From contig JAQWQE010000068.1 of assembly GCA_029244925.1 (NCBI GenBank), positions 1 to 35,807 of the forward strand: 35,807 nucleotides of DNA, read 5' to 3'. Positions 8,636 through 17,131 of the stretch are shown here, piece after piece. The stretch's first letter is position 1. The number at the start of each line of letters is the position of its first letter. Source of the stretch: Gammaproteobacteria bacterium. Its GTDB lineage: Bacteria; Pseudomonadota; Gammaproteobacteria; Steroidobacterales; UBA11654. Made by a program: the position numbers and the translations under genes. The notes beneath the pieces are model-generated. The model searched no databases and was not told where the DNA came from. It worked only from the letters and a program-made list of their open reading frames with translations.

Positions 8636-10021
8636 ATGAACACCAATAATCCTTTAAGCAATAATACCTTTAGAAAACTTTTTACTGCACAAATCATAGC
8701 TCTTATTGGTACAGGCCTTTCTACAATCGGATTATCTCTTTTGGCTTATGATATGGCTGGGAGCAATGCTGGTGCAGTTCTTGGGATTGCTCTGGCTTGT
8801 AAAATGATAGCCTATATAGTTTTTTCACCCATCATAGGTGGCTTGGTTCATAGGTTTGCTAGAAAACAATTTATGATTATGATGGATGTCTCTAGAGCTT
8901 TAATTGTTTTATTTATGCCGTTTGTAAATGAAATATGGCATATCTATGTTTTAATATTTTTGCTCAACTTATTTTCAGCTGGATTTAAGCCTGTTTTTCA
9001 AGCGGTTATTCCCGATATTCTTAATGACGATAAACAGTATGGTAAAGCACTTTCTTATTCAAGATTAGCCTATGATTTAGAGGTTTTACTAAGCCCGATT
9101 CTTGCAGGAATAGCATTATTATATTTCTCTTTTTCCAGTCTGTTTGTTTTAAACTCTTTTGCGTTTATTGTTTCAGCTTTAATTATTATTATAACTTTGG
9201 TTCCAAAAGCCGAACCAGTAGAAAGAACAGGTAATGCATGGAATGAAATTACTTATGGAGTGATTTCTTACTTTAAGACACCAAGATTGAGAGCAATATT
9301 AGTTTTGTATATTGGAATTGCTAGTGCAAGCTCTATGATTATTGTTAACACAGTTGTCTATGTGAAAGATTATCTGGGCGCATTTGACAATACTACAGTT
9401 GCTGTATTTTTTGCATTGTCAGGTTTAGGATCCATGATTGCTGCTTTCATCTATCCTATAATATCAAGTAGAATTGAAGATAAAATAGTCATCCAAAGTG
9501 GAATATTCATAATTGCATTAAGTTTAGCTTTTATGTCATTAGAACCGTCATTCATACCCGCCTTAATTTGTTGGTTTTTTACAGGAATGGGACTCTCTTT
9601 TTCACAAATACCTGTTGGTAAGATCGTGAATATGTCTTCCAATCCTAAAGACAGAACAGCTTACTTTTCAGCACAATTTGCTTTATCGCATATCTGTTGG
9701 TTTTTTGGATATTTAGCAGCAGGGCAATTGGCCCTAATTTTTGGATTTAGTTTTACTGCATCTTTTCTAGCATCCATTATTGCTATCTGTTTAATATACA
9801 GTGTATTATTTTGGCCAAATGAAGAATCGTCAATTCTTAAACATGCACATAGTGAATTAATACATACTCACTCTCATTTACATGAGGATGAACATCATAA
9901 GCATACGCATCAATTAGAGAATAATAATGAAAATCATGAACACAAGCATAAACACGCTTCAGTAACTCATGAACATCCATTTTATATTGATATTCATCAT
10001 CAAAACTGGCCAAAAGGATAA
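8636..10021 (+). CDS. MFS exporter, NreB-like, with histidine-rich C-terminal tail
   Basis: 461 aa; LFTAQIIALIGTGLSTIGLSLLAYDMAGSNAGAVLGIALACKMIAYI resembles NreB-type nickel exporters; tail HAHSELIHTHSHLHEDEHHKHTHQ...HEHKHKHASVTHEHP. Confidence 0.8.
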   Translation: MNTNNPLSNNTFRKLFTAQIIALIGTGLSTIGLSLLAYDMAGSNAGAVLGIALACKMIAYIVFSPIIGGLVHRFARKQFMIMMDVSRALIVLFMPFVNEIWHIYVLIFLLNLFSAGFKPVFQAVIPDILNDDKQYGKALSYSRLAYDLEVLLSPILAGIALLYFSFSSLFVLNSFAFIVSALIIIITLVPKAEPVERTGNAWNEITYGVISYFKTPRLRAILVLYIGIASASSMIIVNTVVYVKDYLGAFDNTTVAVFFALSGLGSMIAAFIYPIISSRIEDKIVIQSGIFIIALSLAFMSLEPSFIPALICWFFTGMGLSFSQIPVGKIVNMSSNPKDRTAYFSAQFALSHICWFFGYLAAGQLALIFGFSFTASFLASIIAICLIYSVLFWPNEESSILKHAHSELIHTHSHLHEDEHHKHTHQLENNNENHEHKHKHASVTHEHPFYIDIHHQNWPKG

Positions 10022-10028
10022 ACAAGCT

Positions 10029-12119
10029 CTATTGGTTAGATACTTCAACGAAAAGGTTTTCTTCATCATTTAATACAGGCGGATTTAGATAATTAATATA
10101 ATCAACTACCATATTATAAATCTCATTAAGTATTGTTTGATTTCTAAAGTCGTCAAAAGATTCTTCTTCAAAACCTAAAGCCTTGAGTCTACTGGATCTT
10201 CTGCCTTTATTGTCTTTAAGAATTTGCTCTCTTGAAGCAGTTCTTGTTTCAATGTTTAAGGATACAATTGAATTTTCTCTTTGCTCAAACGATCGCTTGA
10301 TATCTTCTTTTAAATAATCAAATGGTAGATTATTTTCTGATCTGGATTTAAAATTATTTTCAATAAAATGAATCGGTTCTTTCAACGAGTTATTGGTATT
10401 AAACTCCAATGATGGAATCTTATCCCATGGGAGTGAATTTATTTTTGTTTCTTCTCCTATCAATCTCTCATCAATAAATGAGGGCAATACTATATCGGGT
10501 ATTACACCTTTATTTTGAGTGCCTGCTCCAGTTACACGGTAGTATTTAGCTATTGTTAAGGTTAGTTGTCCAAAACCTTTTTTTGAAGTAAATCTAGAAT
10601 ATCTGTCCAAAGGGTATAAGCTTTGAACACTGCCTTTCCCATAGGTTTTCTGACCGATTATAATTCCTCTTTTATAATCTTGTATTGCACCGGCAAATAT
10701 TTCTGACGCTGATGCACTAAAACGATCAATTAAGACTACCATTGGTCCATCGTAAATAGATCCTGGAATAGGGTCTTCGATAACATCTATCTTTTCATTT
10801 GTATCCTTTAATTGTACCAATGGTCCATCGTTAATGAATAAACCTGTTAAAGAAGCGGCTTCATCTAATAGACCACCTGAGTTACCTCTTAAATCAATTG
10901 TTAACGCATCAATACCAATATCCACTAAGTTTTCAACAATTTTCATAACATCAAGTGTCGTGCTTCTATAATCTTTGTCTCCACGTCTTCTAGCTGCAAA
11001 GTCTTGATAAAAACTTGGAACTTTTATTATTCCAATAGAATATGTACCTTGAGCATTATTTATTGTCTCTATATAACTTGATGCAGCTTGTTGCTCTAAC
11101 TCAACTTCATCTCGTTCCAAGGTTAATAAATATGGATTTCCATCAGGATTTGATCCTGTTGGCAGTATTTGAAGTGTTACATCAGTATTCTTTGGTCCTC
11201 TAATCAGTTTAACAACTTCATCAAGCTCCCAACCTATAACATCTATCAGTTCATCACTCTCATTGTCCAAAACGCCTATAATCTTGTCCAAAGGTTTTAA
11301 TTCACCGTTTTTAAAAGCAGGACTTCCAGGGATTATGCTTTGAATTTGAACATAGTCATCACTCAATTCCAGTCTTGCTCCTATTCCTTGATACGATAAT
11401 GTTGTTTGAATTTCATATTCTTCTGCTCGATTTGGATTAAGATAATTCGAATGTGGATCTAAAAAATGAACATAGGAGTTTAAAAATATATCAATTACAT
11501 CATTGCTCTCATAGTTATTGATTCGATTCAGAAACTTTTGGTAACGTTTGTTTAATGTCTTTTTAGCTGTGTTTATTTCTTGACCGGCTAATAGAATAGA
11601 CAACAAGTCATTTTTCGATTTCTTTTCCCAAGATGTATCCAATATTGAGACATCTTTTTGCCACTTTACATTTTCTCTACTAAAATCATATTCATCATCA
11701 ACTAAGAAACTATTGGTTGAATTTATGATCTTTATAGAATATTCAATTCGCTGTTGCACTCTGAGTCTGTATATTCTAAAAATATCAAATATCGGTTCAA
11801 GATTTCCATTTTTCAAAGCATCATCAATTTTATAACGATACCTTTGAAAATAATTAATATCTGATTGAGTGAAATATATTTTTTGTGAATCCAATGTATT
11901 TAAATAGTTTTTAAGAATTAAATGAGAGGATTCATTGCTGATTTTCTTTTTTGAAAAGTGTCCCTGCTCAGAAATTGCTGCAACTAATCTTAATAGATGA
12001 CTGTGTTCAGGATTATACTTTAATAATGAAGGCACATGATCTGGTAAATCATTAGATAAAGTGATTGGAATAAAGAACGCCAACAGCAGTAGGGTAATTA
12101 ATTTAAAATTATTAACCAT
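10029..12119 (-). CDS. prc: Carboxy-terminal processing (tail-specific) protease
   Basis: 696 aa with signal peptide; PDZ domain (SYQGIGARLELSDDYVQIQSIIPGSPA), catalytic Ser region DRFSASASEIFAGAIQDY and Lys region GQKTYGKGSVQ. Confidence 0.92.
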   Translation of the reverse strand: MVNNFKLITLLLLAFFIPITLSNDLPDHVPSLLKYNPEHSHLLRLVAAISEQGHFSKKKISNESSHLILKNYLNTLDSQKIYFTQSDINYFQRYRYKIDDALKNGNLEPIFDIFRIYRLRVQQRIEYSIKIINSTNSFLVDDEYDFSRENVKWQKDVSILDTSWEKKSKNDLLSILLAGQEINTAKKTLNKRYQKFLNRINNYESNDVIDIFLNSYVHFLDPHSNYLNPNRAEEYEIQTTLSYQGIGARLELSDDYVQIQSIIPGSPAFKNGELKPLDKIIGVLDNESDELIDVIGWELDEVVKLIRGPKNTDVTLQILPTGSNPDGNPYLLTLERDEVELEQQAASSYIETINNAQGTYSIGIIKVPSFYQDFAARRRGDKDYRSTTLDVMKIVENLVDIGIDALTIDLRGNSGGLLDEAASLTGLFINDGPLVQLKDTNEKIDVIEDPIPGSIYDGPMVVLIDRFSASASEIFAGAIQDYKRGIIIGQKTYGKGSVQSLYPLDRYSRFTSKKGFGQLTLTIAKYYRVTGAGTQNKGVIPDIVLPSFIDERLIGEETKINSLPWDKIPSLEFNTNNSLKEPIHFIENNFKSRSENNLPFDYLKEDIKRSFEQRENSIVSLNIETRTASREQILKDNKGRRSSRLKALGFEEESFDDFRNQTILNEIYNMVVDYINYLNPPVLNDEENLFVEVSNQ

Positions 12120-12181
12120 TCAGATGGTGAAACATTGATTTAAGTTATCTCTTGTTTTGAACATTTTATAATATTTTTTAC

Positions 12182-12832
12182 TCAACTAAAGAAAGCAAGT
12201 ATTTGATTTGATAGACCTTCACAAGCATTGGATTGTGTTCTTGCTAAAATAGGAATCGGTATAACGATAGCTGGAATTACAGATGTCCCTGTAACACTAG
12301 CTGAAACATTTCCTACGACTATTGCTTCGTTCAAATCCCAAACTGAAGCAGAATATGATGAAGTGTCATCCCACCATGCAAAACCAAAGCAACCTCCACC
12401 TCCTGGTCCAGCTGCACAAGACAGCGCTCCAGAACTAGAATTAGTTGTTGTTTCTCCTGTGATGTTAATAATGTATTTGATTTTTAGGTTTTCAAGTTTA
12501 TTTTTAATAACCTGTTTTTTTAAAAACTTGGGCAACTGTTCTGCATTTTGAGGCGCTGTACTGGGTTCAAACCATGGATAAAAATCATCTTTAAATTGAT
12601 TTGTTGGTATTAGATTAAATTTATTTTGTTTTCTTTTTAGATTTTTATTTAAGCAATTCATAAAATCAATCTCAGTTTTATTACCCGTGTGGTAACTGTC
12701 AGAAAGAATTACAATAGACTGACCTTCAATTAACTCAAAAGGTAAATTTACTTCTTCATCAACTCTTGTAGTCGAACAAGAAGAAATTAGAGTCATTAGC
12801 AATAATGAGGATAATGTAATATTTCTTTGCAT
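12182..12832 (-). CDS. Putative lipoprotein of unknown function
   Basis: 216 aa; lipobox-like LLMTLISSC, Gly-rich CAAGPGGGGCFGFAWWDD. Coupled to the upstream gene by TAATG overlap. Confidence 0.7.
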   Translation of the reverse strand: MQRNITLSSLLLMTLISSCSTTRVDEEVNLPFELIEGQSIVILSDSYHTGNKTEIDFMNCLNKNLKRKQNKFNLIPTNQFKDDFYPWFEPSTAPQNAEQLPKFLKKQVIKNKLENLKIKYIINITGETTTNSSSGALSCAAGPGGGGCFGFAWWDDTSSYSASVWDLNEAIVVGNVSASVTGTSVIPAIVIPIPILARTQSNACEGLSNQILAFFS

Positions 12833-13431
12833 TATGTAATTGCGCTGACTATTGACTCCATTTCTTCTTCCATCTTAATTGTTAAATTAGCTCCAGTATC
12901 TCGAAGTGCTAAATCGATAGCATTAATCAGAGCCTGATTTTGATTCAATGACGCTGTTTCTTGTTCCCCATAACCTGTAATATTCCATTTTTCAGAATAT
13001 TCATGTTCTGTATTTGTTAACAGAATATCGTATTTCAACCAGACTGAATATTTATCATTTGATGCTAAAGATGGTGTCAAGAATTCAAACTTATCCAATT
13101 TAATATTTATTACAATATAGTAAGCATCGTTTAAAGGTTCGCTGTTAGATTCCATCTGGATTGAATTGTTAAAAAAACCATTTAATATTTTATCAAAAAG
13201 CTTTTTATGCGAGTCATTGAATTCTATCTCCCAAGGCGATTCATTTTTTTCAATATTGGTACTTTTAAACTGATAGTTAATAATATTCTCATCATAGTTC
13301 ACTAGAACTCTAATATTATCCACTTGATTAACTAAGGGTGACGGTATATTGGTACTGATTATGAGTGACTGAGAACAGCCATAAATAAGTACAATTAACA
13401 AGAAAGAGGCTATACGGTTTGATAGTTTCAT
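12832..13431 (-). CDS. Putative lipoprotein of unknown function
   Basis: ORF 12832..13470; preferred start is MKLSNRIASFLLIVLIYGCSQ (13431), which gives a lipobox-like signal peptide. Confidence 0.68.
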   Translation of the reverse strand: MKLSNRIASFLLIVLIYGCSQSLIISTNIPSPLVNQVDNIRVLVNYDENIINYQFKSTNIEKNESPWEIEFNDSHKKLFDKILNGFFNNSIQMESNSEPLNDAYYIVINIKLDKFEFLTPSLASNDKYSVWLKYDILLTNTEHEYSEKWNITGYGEQETASLNQNQALINAIDLALRDTGANLTIKMEEEMESIVSAIT

Positions 13432-13438
13432 TATTGTT

Positions 13439-14434
13439 TCATTTAACCTCTGGAGGTATCTCTTCAGCATATGCTTCCCAAGTGCCTTTTGGTATTGTAT
13501 TGCCCCAGCCAGATTGAACCTCTAGTATTTCAGGGTGATCTTTTTCAACTCTTTCTAAGACTCCTCTAGGTATGTCATCAAGAGTACCTGTAATTTGATA
13601 ACTATGCATTCTTCCAAATAAACACCCATCAATATGAGTTTGTCCCATTTTCATCCAAGGCCACCAGGGAGAAGTCCTCATAAAACCAGCATGAAATGGA
13701 GAAGAGGGCACAGATTTATCATTCATTTTATCTATTGGTGTGTAGAAACTAAAATGTTCCGACGGATTAATAATAGAAGTTGTATGTGCTTTGGGCCATT
13801 TTTCTTTTGTTACAGGATTACTGTATTCATGTGAGTACTCCCATGAAAGAAGATATTGATCTCCTAGTTGTTTCCAAGGAAGAATAAAAGGTGATGTAGA
13901 ATTCTTCGTTAATGCCTCAGCCTCATTCATCAGTGTTGGTTGGTCTAAGTTAATATTACCCATTGCAAAAATAGGCATCTCAGCAGTTAAATGCCCCCTC
14001 ATTTTTTTGTTAATAAATGGAAATACATCCACAGTTTCACCGGTCCAAGGATTTTTCCAATGGTCAATTATTTTACCTGTATTCAGATCAGTAAAATAAC
14101 CGCCTTCAGTTCCTCTGACATTGATGGTTTTATCATCATTGATTTTTGATTGCATATTACCAAAACCGGTATATCCAAATAAAGGAATAAGTCTATTTGT
14201 TCCTATTCTAGCGAATTGAACACCCTCATAGCCACCGTAGGTTGGTTTATCATCATAACTGCCCCAAAGTTTTCCAAAAGCATACAAGTTGTCGTGTGGG
14301 TTATTAAAATCTAATGCGTTATTAGCCATCAAGTCTAATTGAGTAGAGGATGCCAATGAAGCGGCAACTATGGATGTGGTATTTTTAAAAAACTTTCTTC
14401 TAGACGTTATAGATGTAAAAGAAGAGGTAAACAT
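13439..14434 (-). CDS. DUF1838-like protein with twin-arginine signal
   Basis: 331 aa; N-terminal SRRKFFKNTTSIVAASLASS Tat-like signal; body resembles DUF1838 family (LFGYTGFGNMQ, GQTHIDGCLFGRMHSYQITG). Confidence 0.7.
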   Translation of the reverse strand: MFTSSFTSITSRRKFFKNTTSIVAASLASSTQLDLMANNALDFNNPHDNLYAFGKLWGSYDDKPTYGGYEGVQFARIGTNRLIPLFGYTGFGNMQSKINDDKTINVRGTEGGYFTDLNTGKIIDHWKNPWTGETVDVFPFINKKMRGHLTAEMPIFAMGNINLDQPTLMNEAEALTKNSTSPFILPWKQLGDQYLLSWEYSHEYSNPVTKEKWPKAHTTSIINPSEHFSFYTPIDKMNDKSVPSSPFHAGFMRTSPWWPWMKMGQTHIDGCLFGRMHSYQITGTLDDIPRGVLERVEKDHPEILEVQSGWGNTIPKGTWEAYAEEIPPEVK

Positions 14435-14438
14435 TTTA

Positions 14439-15047
14439 TCATTCTATGAATTCTTCATTGAAATCATCAATCTCATCTTGCTCTGTATCGGTTTCAGCAT
14501 TTGGCCATATTTTAGAAAACTTCGTTCCCTCCATACTCAGGCCTGCAATTATACCTTTATGACCAAAAACAAAGCCAACAATCGGATCTTGACTTTCAAT
14601 AGTGTCAATTGAGCCACCAATTCCCATAGATAAAAAAGCAACAGAACCATCAACACCAACTTCCCATCCAGAACTGTATAAAAAATCATCCATGGCTTGA
14701 TCATCAAAAAATAAAATAATCATATCCTTGGAACCCACACCGACTTGTAAACCTAATGATGTGGTAAAAGCTCTAAAATATTGGACCTTAACATCGTCAA
14801 CAATCAAGGCTCCTTCACCATATTCCATTCCTAGTATTACACCAGCTTTAATCATTTTTGGGATTACTAATATTCCTCTAGCACCATCTAGATATGAATC
14901 ACTGCCTTGAATTTCTTCTGAAAATCTTTCCATTGCACTCTCAATAGCTGCATCTATCTCAAGAGTGCTCTTGGAAAAAGAGCTAATGGGGTGTATCAAA
15001 GAAAAAAATATTATTAATGTAAAAAACTTTCTGAAAAAATTATTCAT
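14439..15047 (-). CDS. SYLF/YSC84-like lipid-binding domain protein, exported
   Basis: 202 aa; GARGILVIPKMIKAGVILGMEYGEGALIVDD, SLGLQVGVGSKDMIILF; N-terminal signal peptide. Confidence 0.85.
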   Translation of the reverse strand: MNNFFRKFFTLIIFFSLIHPISSFSKSTLEIDAAIESAMERFSEEIQGSDSYLDGARGILVIPKMIKAGVILGMEYGEGALIVDDVKVQYFRAFTTSLGLQVGVGSKDMIILFFDDQAMDDFLYSSGWEVGVDGSVAFLSMGIGGSIDTIESQDPIVGFVFGHKGIIAGLSMEGTKFSKIWPNAETDTEQDEIDDFNEEFIE

Positions 15048-15161
15048 GTATATATCCTTTGGTGAATCTGTATGTTAACTTTTTCTAATCTTTTACTCAA
15101 CGCTTCACTTAGAATTAAGCCTTTAAACTTATGATTAGATGAGTATAGTTAATTTTGTTTC

Positions 15162-15514
15162 TGGAGGCGGCGGGAATCGAACCCGCGTCCGCTAACCATC
15201 CATAAAATGATCTACATGTTTATCCCGTTCTTCTTTTTATTTAATTTAATAACGCCGAAAGGAAGGCAATTAGCAAACGATTTCCCGACTTATGTTTAAT
15301 GATTATTTGCAAGAAAAAGAACAATCACGATCTTGGATAATTGTCATTAATAAATTCCTCCAAGTGAAAAGTTATTAATGCCAGCCGGATTTAAGCGGCT
15401 AGTGCGTAGTTGTCGTTATTTGCAACTAAGTTTTATCAGATTGATTAACGAGGATTCTGATACCTCGACATGCACATAAAACTTCAGTATCAACGTCGAA
15501 ACCTTGTCGCCCCC
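15162..15514 (-). ncRNA. ssrA: Transfer-messenger RNA (one-piece)
   Basis: Minus strand 5' GGGGGCGACAAGGTTTCGACG...; 3' GGACGCGGGTTCGATTCCCGCCGCCTCCA. 7-bp acceptor GGGGGCG/CGCCTCC with one G-U; T-arm GCGGG-TTCGATT-CCCGC. Tag frame GCA AAT AAC GAC AAC TAC GCA CTA GCC GCT TAA = ANNDNYALAA at 15391-15423. Confidence 0.96.
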
Positions 15515-15576
15515 TTTATTATTAATAAATATAATTATCTCAAGAACTATGAGAAGTTAAAAGGTCTGTTGCGTTT

Positions 15577-16602
15577 TTATTTCATAATTGATTTTTCAAT
15601 CCAGGTTCTAAATTTTTGATGAGTCAGTAAACCCTTCGAATTAAAGGTGTAAGTAAGTCCATTAAGATCTTTCTCTATACTCTTTTGTATGCCTTTGCCA
15701 GACATAAGGTTGGAGACAATAAGAACTCTCTTTCCTTGTTTGGATGATTCATCAATAAAATTTCTAATTTTGAGGACATTAGATTCTCTTATACTTTTGC
15801 CTGCATCATCTTGAAGTGTAAAAGATTTAACTACGGAATATTCAGAATTATCAGAGATATAATGAGCTATATTGTCCATAATTCTTAATTCTTTTACATT
15901 ATCTGATTCACTAACAGGTCCATGCGCAATGATTAAGACCACTTCTTCTTCCTGCTTATCGCTGATTTCATTAGCATATTCTAGAATTATTTCTTTAGCC
16001 ATTTGATCATCACTTATAGGTTCTATAAATTTAAACACTTCTGAATCTAAAACATTTACATCCGCATAAGAGTAGTTGTCTTCAATATTAAATATATACT
16101 TCCATTGTCTAACGAGAGTATTAAATGGGGTGCTACTAATTGGCACAATAAATATTGTTTCTACTCCTTGGTTTTTGAAACTTTTGACTGAGCATTCGAT
16201 ATGTCTAGAAGTCATCATACTCATACCCATTGATAGTATGATTTCATAATCAGCGTTAAAATCTAACAAACTATTGAAAAGATCTAAATCTCCATCAGAC
16301 CCATAACCATGAGCCAAGATAAGCAATCCTTGATTAGGGGATTGACCATTTTTTACAGGCCAATAGTAATTTGGACCCATCGATTTCATCATATTACGAA
16401 TCTGGTCATTATCAAGCATGGATAAACTAGGAAGATTTAATTTAATTTGCTTATACTTTTCATCCATACTCATGGCATCCATCATCAAGGGATACTTTTT
16501 TCCTAATAAATCTGTATCTACCTTACAAGACTCTTCAGCAACTATTGGTGAGGTGAATAAAAGCAATAAAAGTAAGAAGCTGTTTAAAGATTTTGTATTC
16601 AT
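15577..16602 (-). CDS. Exported CbiX/sirohydrochlorin-chelatase-like protein
   Basis: 341 aa with signal peptide (SFLLLLLLFTSPIVA); two chelatase-like halves each with a His-Gly motif (LLILAHGYGSDGDL; VVLIIAHGPVSES). Confidence 0.6.
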   Translation of the reverse strand: MNTKSLNSFLLLLLLFTSPIVAEESCKVDTDLLGKKYPLMMDAMSMDEKYKQIKLNLPSLSMLDNDQIRNMMKSMGPNYYWPVKNGQSPNQGLLILAHGYGSDGDLDLFNSLLDFNADYEIILSMGMSMMTSRHIECSVKSFKNQGVETIFIVPISSTPFNTLVRQWKYIFNIEDNYSYADVNVLDSEVFKFIEPISDDQMAKEIILEYANEISDKQEEEVVLIIAHGPVSESDNVKELRIMDNIAHYISDNSEYSVVKSFTLQDDAGKSIRESNVLKIRNFIDESSKQGKRVLIVSNLMSGKGIQKSIEKDLNGLTYTFNSKGLLTHQKFRTWIEKSIMK

Positions 16603-17057
16603 CTATTGTACTTTTGCTTACTTAATCTTTCTTTGTCAAGCTTCCAATCACGCTCCTTAATAAGAGCTCTTTTATCTTGTTTTTTTCTACCTTTGGCTAA
16701 ACCAATTTGAATTTTTACATTACCTCTTTTCCAATATAAAGACAGTGGTATCAAGGTGTAACCTTTTTGTTGGATAAAATTAATAATTTTAGTTATTTCT
16801 TTTCTATTAAGTAATAACTTTCTTGTTCTTGTAACTTCATCTTCGTCTTTAATATTTGCATTTGCTAATGGAGAGAAGTGTGCCCCAATAAGATAAACTT
16901 CTTTTTTTCTTAGAATGGCATAACTTTCTTTAATATTTCCTCTATTGGCTCTCAAGCTTTTAACTTCCCACCCTTTGAGTACAATTCCTGCTTCAATCTT
17001 TTCTTCTATAAAAAAATCAAATAAAGCTTTTCTATTATCTGTAATTGTAGTTGCCAT
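16599..17057 (-). CDS. smpB: SsrA-binding protein SmpB
   Basis: 152 aa; NRKALFDFFIEEKIEAGIVLKGWEVKSLRANRGNIKESYA, LIPLSLYWKRGNVKIQIGLAKGRKKQDKR. Confidence 0.97.
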   Translation of the reverse strand: MATTITDNRKALFDFFIEEKIEAGIVLKGWEVKSLRANRGNIKESYAILRKKEVYLIGAHFSPLANANIKDEDEVTRTRKLLLNRKEITKIINFIQQKGYTLIPLSLYWKRGNVKIQIGLAKGRKKQDKRALIKERDWKLDKERLSKQKYNR

Positions 17058-17131
17058 TATGTTTATTTTAATTATCCTTAAGCTACTGTTAATCTTCTAA
17101 TTATATCCATTATTAATAAAGGAATAATAAA

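Noticed and set aside
9837-10025. Antisense ORF opposite the His-rich tail
   Set aside because: Product of the repetitive CAT/CAC codon composition, not independent coding.
12228-12551. 107-aa plus-strand ORF opposite the lipoprotein gene
   Set aside because: Proline-rich mirror of the Gly-rich lipoprotein segment; no independent coding support.
15515-15576. tmRNA promoter (TTGAGA plus AT-rich -10 candidates on the minus strand)
   Set aside because: No -35/-10 pair with proper spacing relative to the mature 5' end could be assigned confidently.
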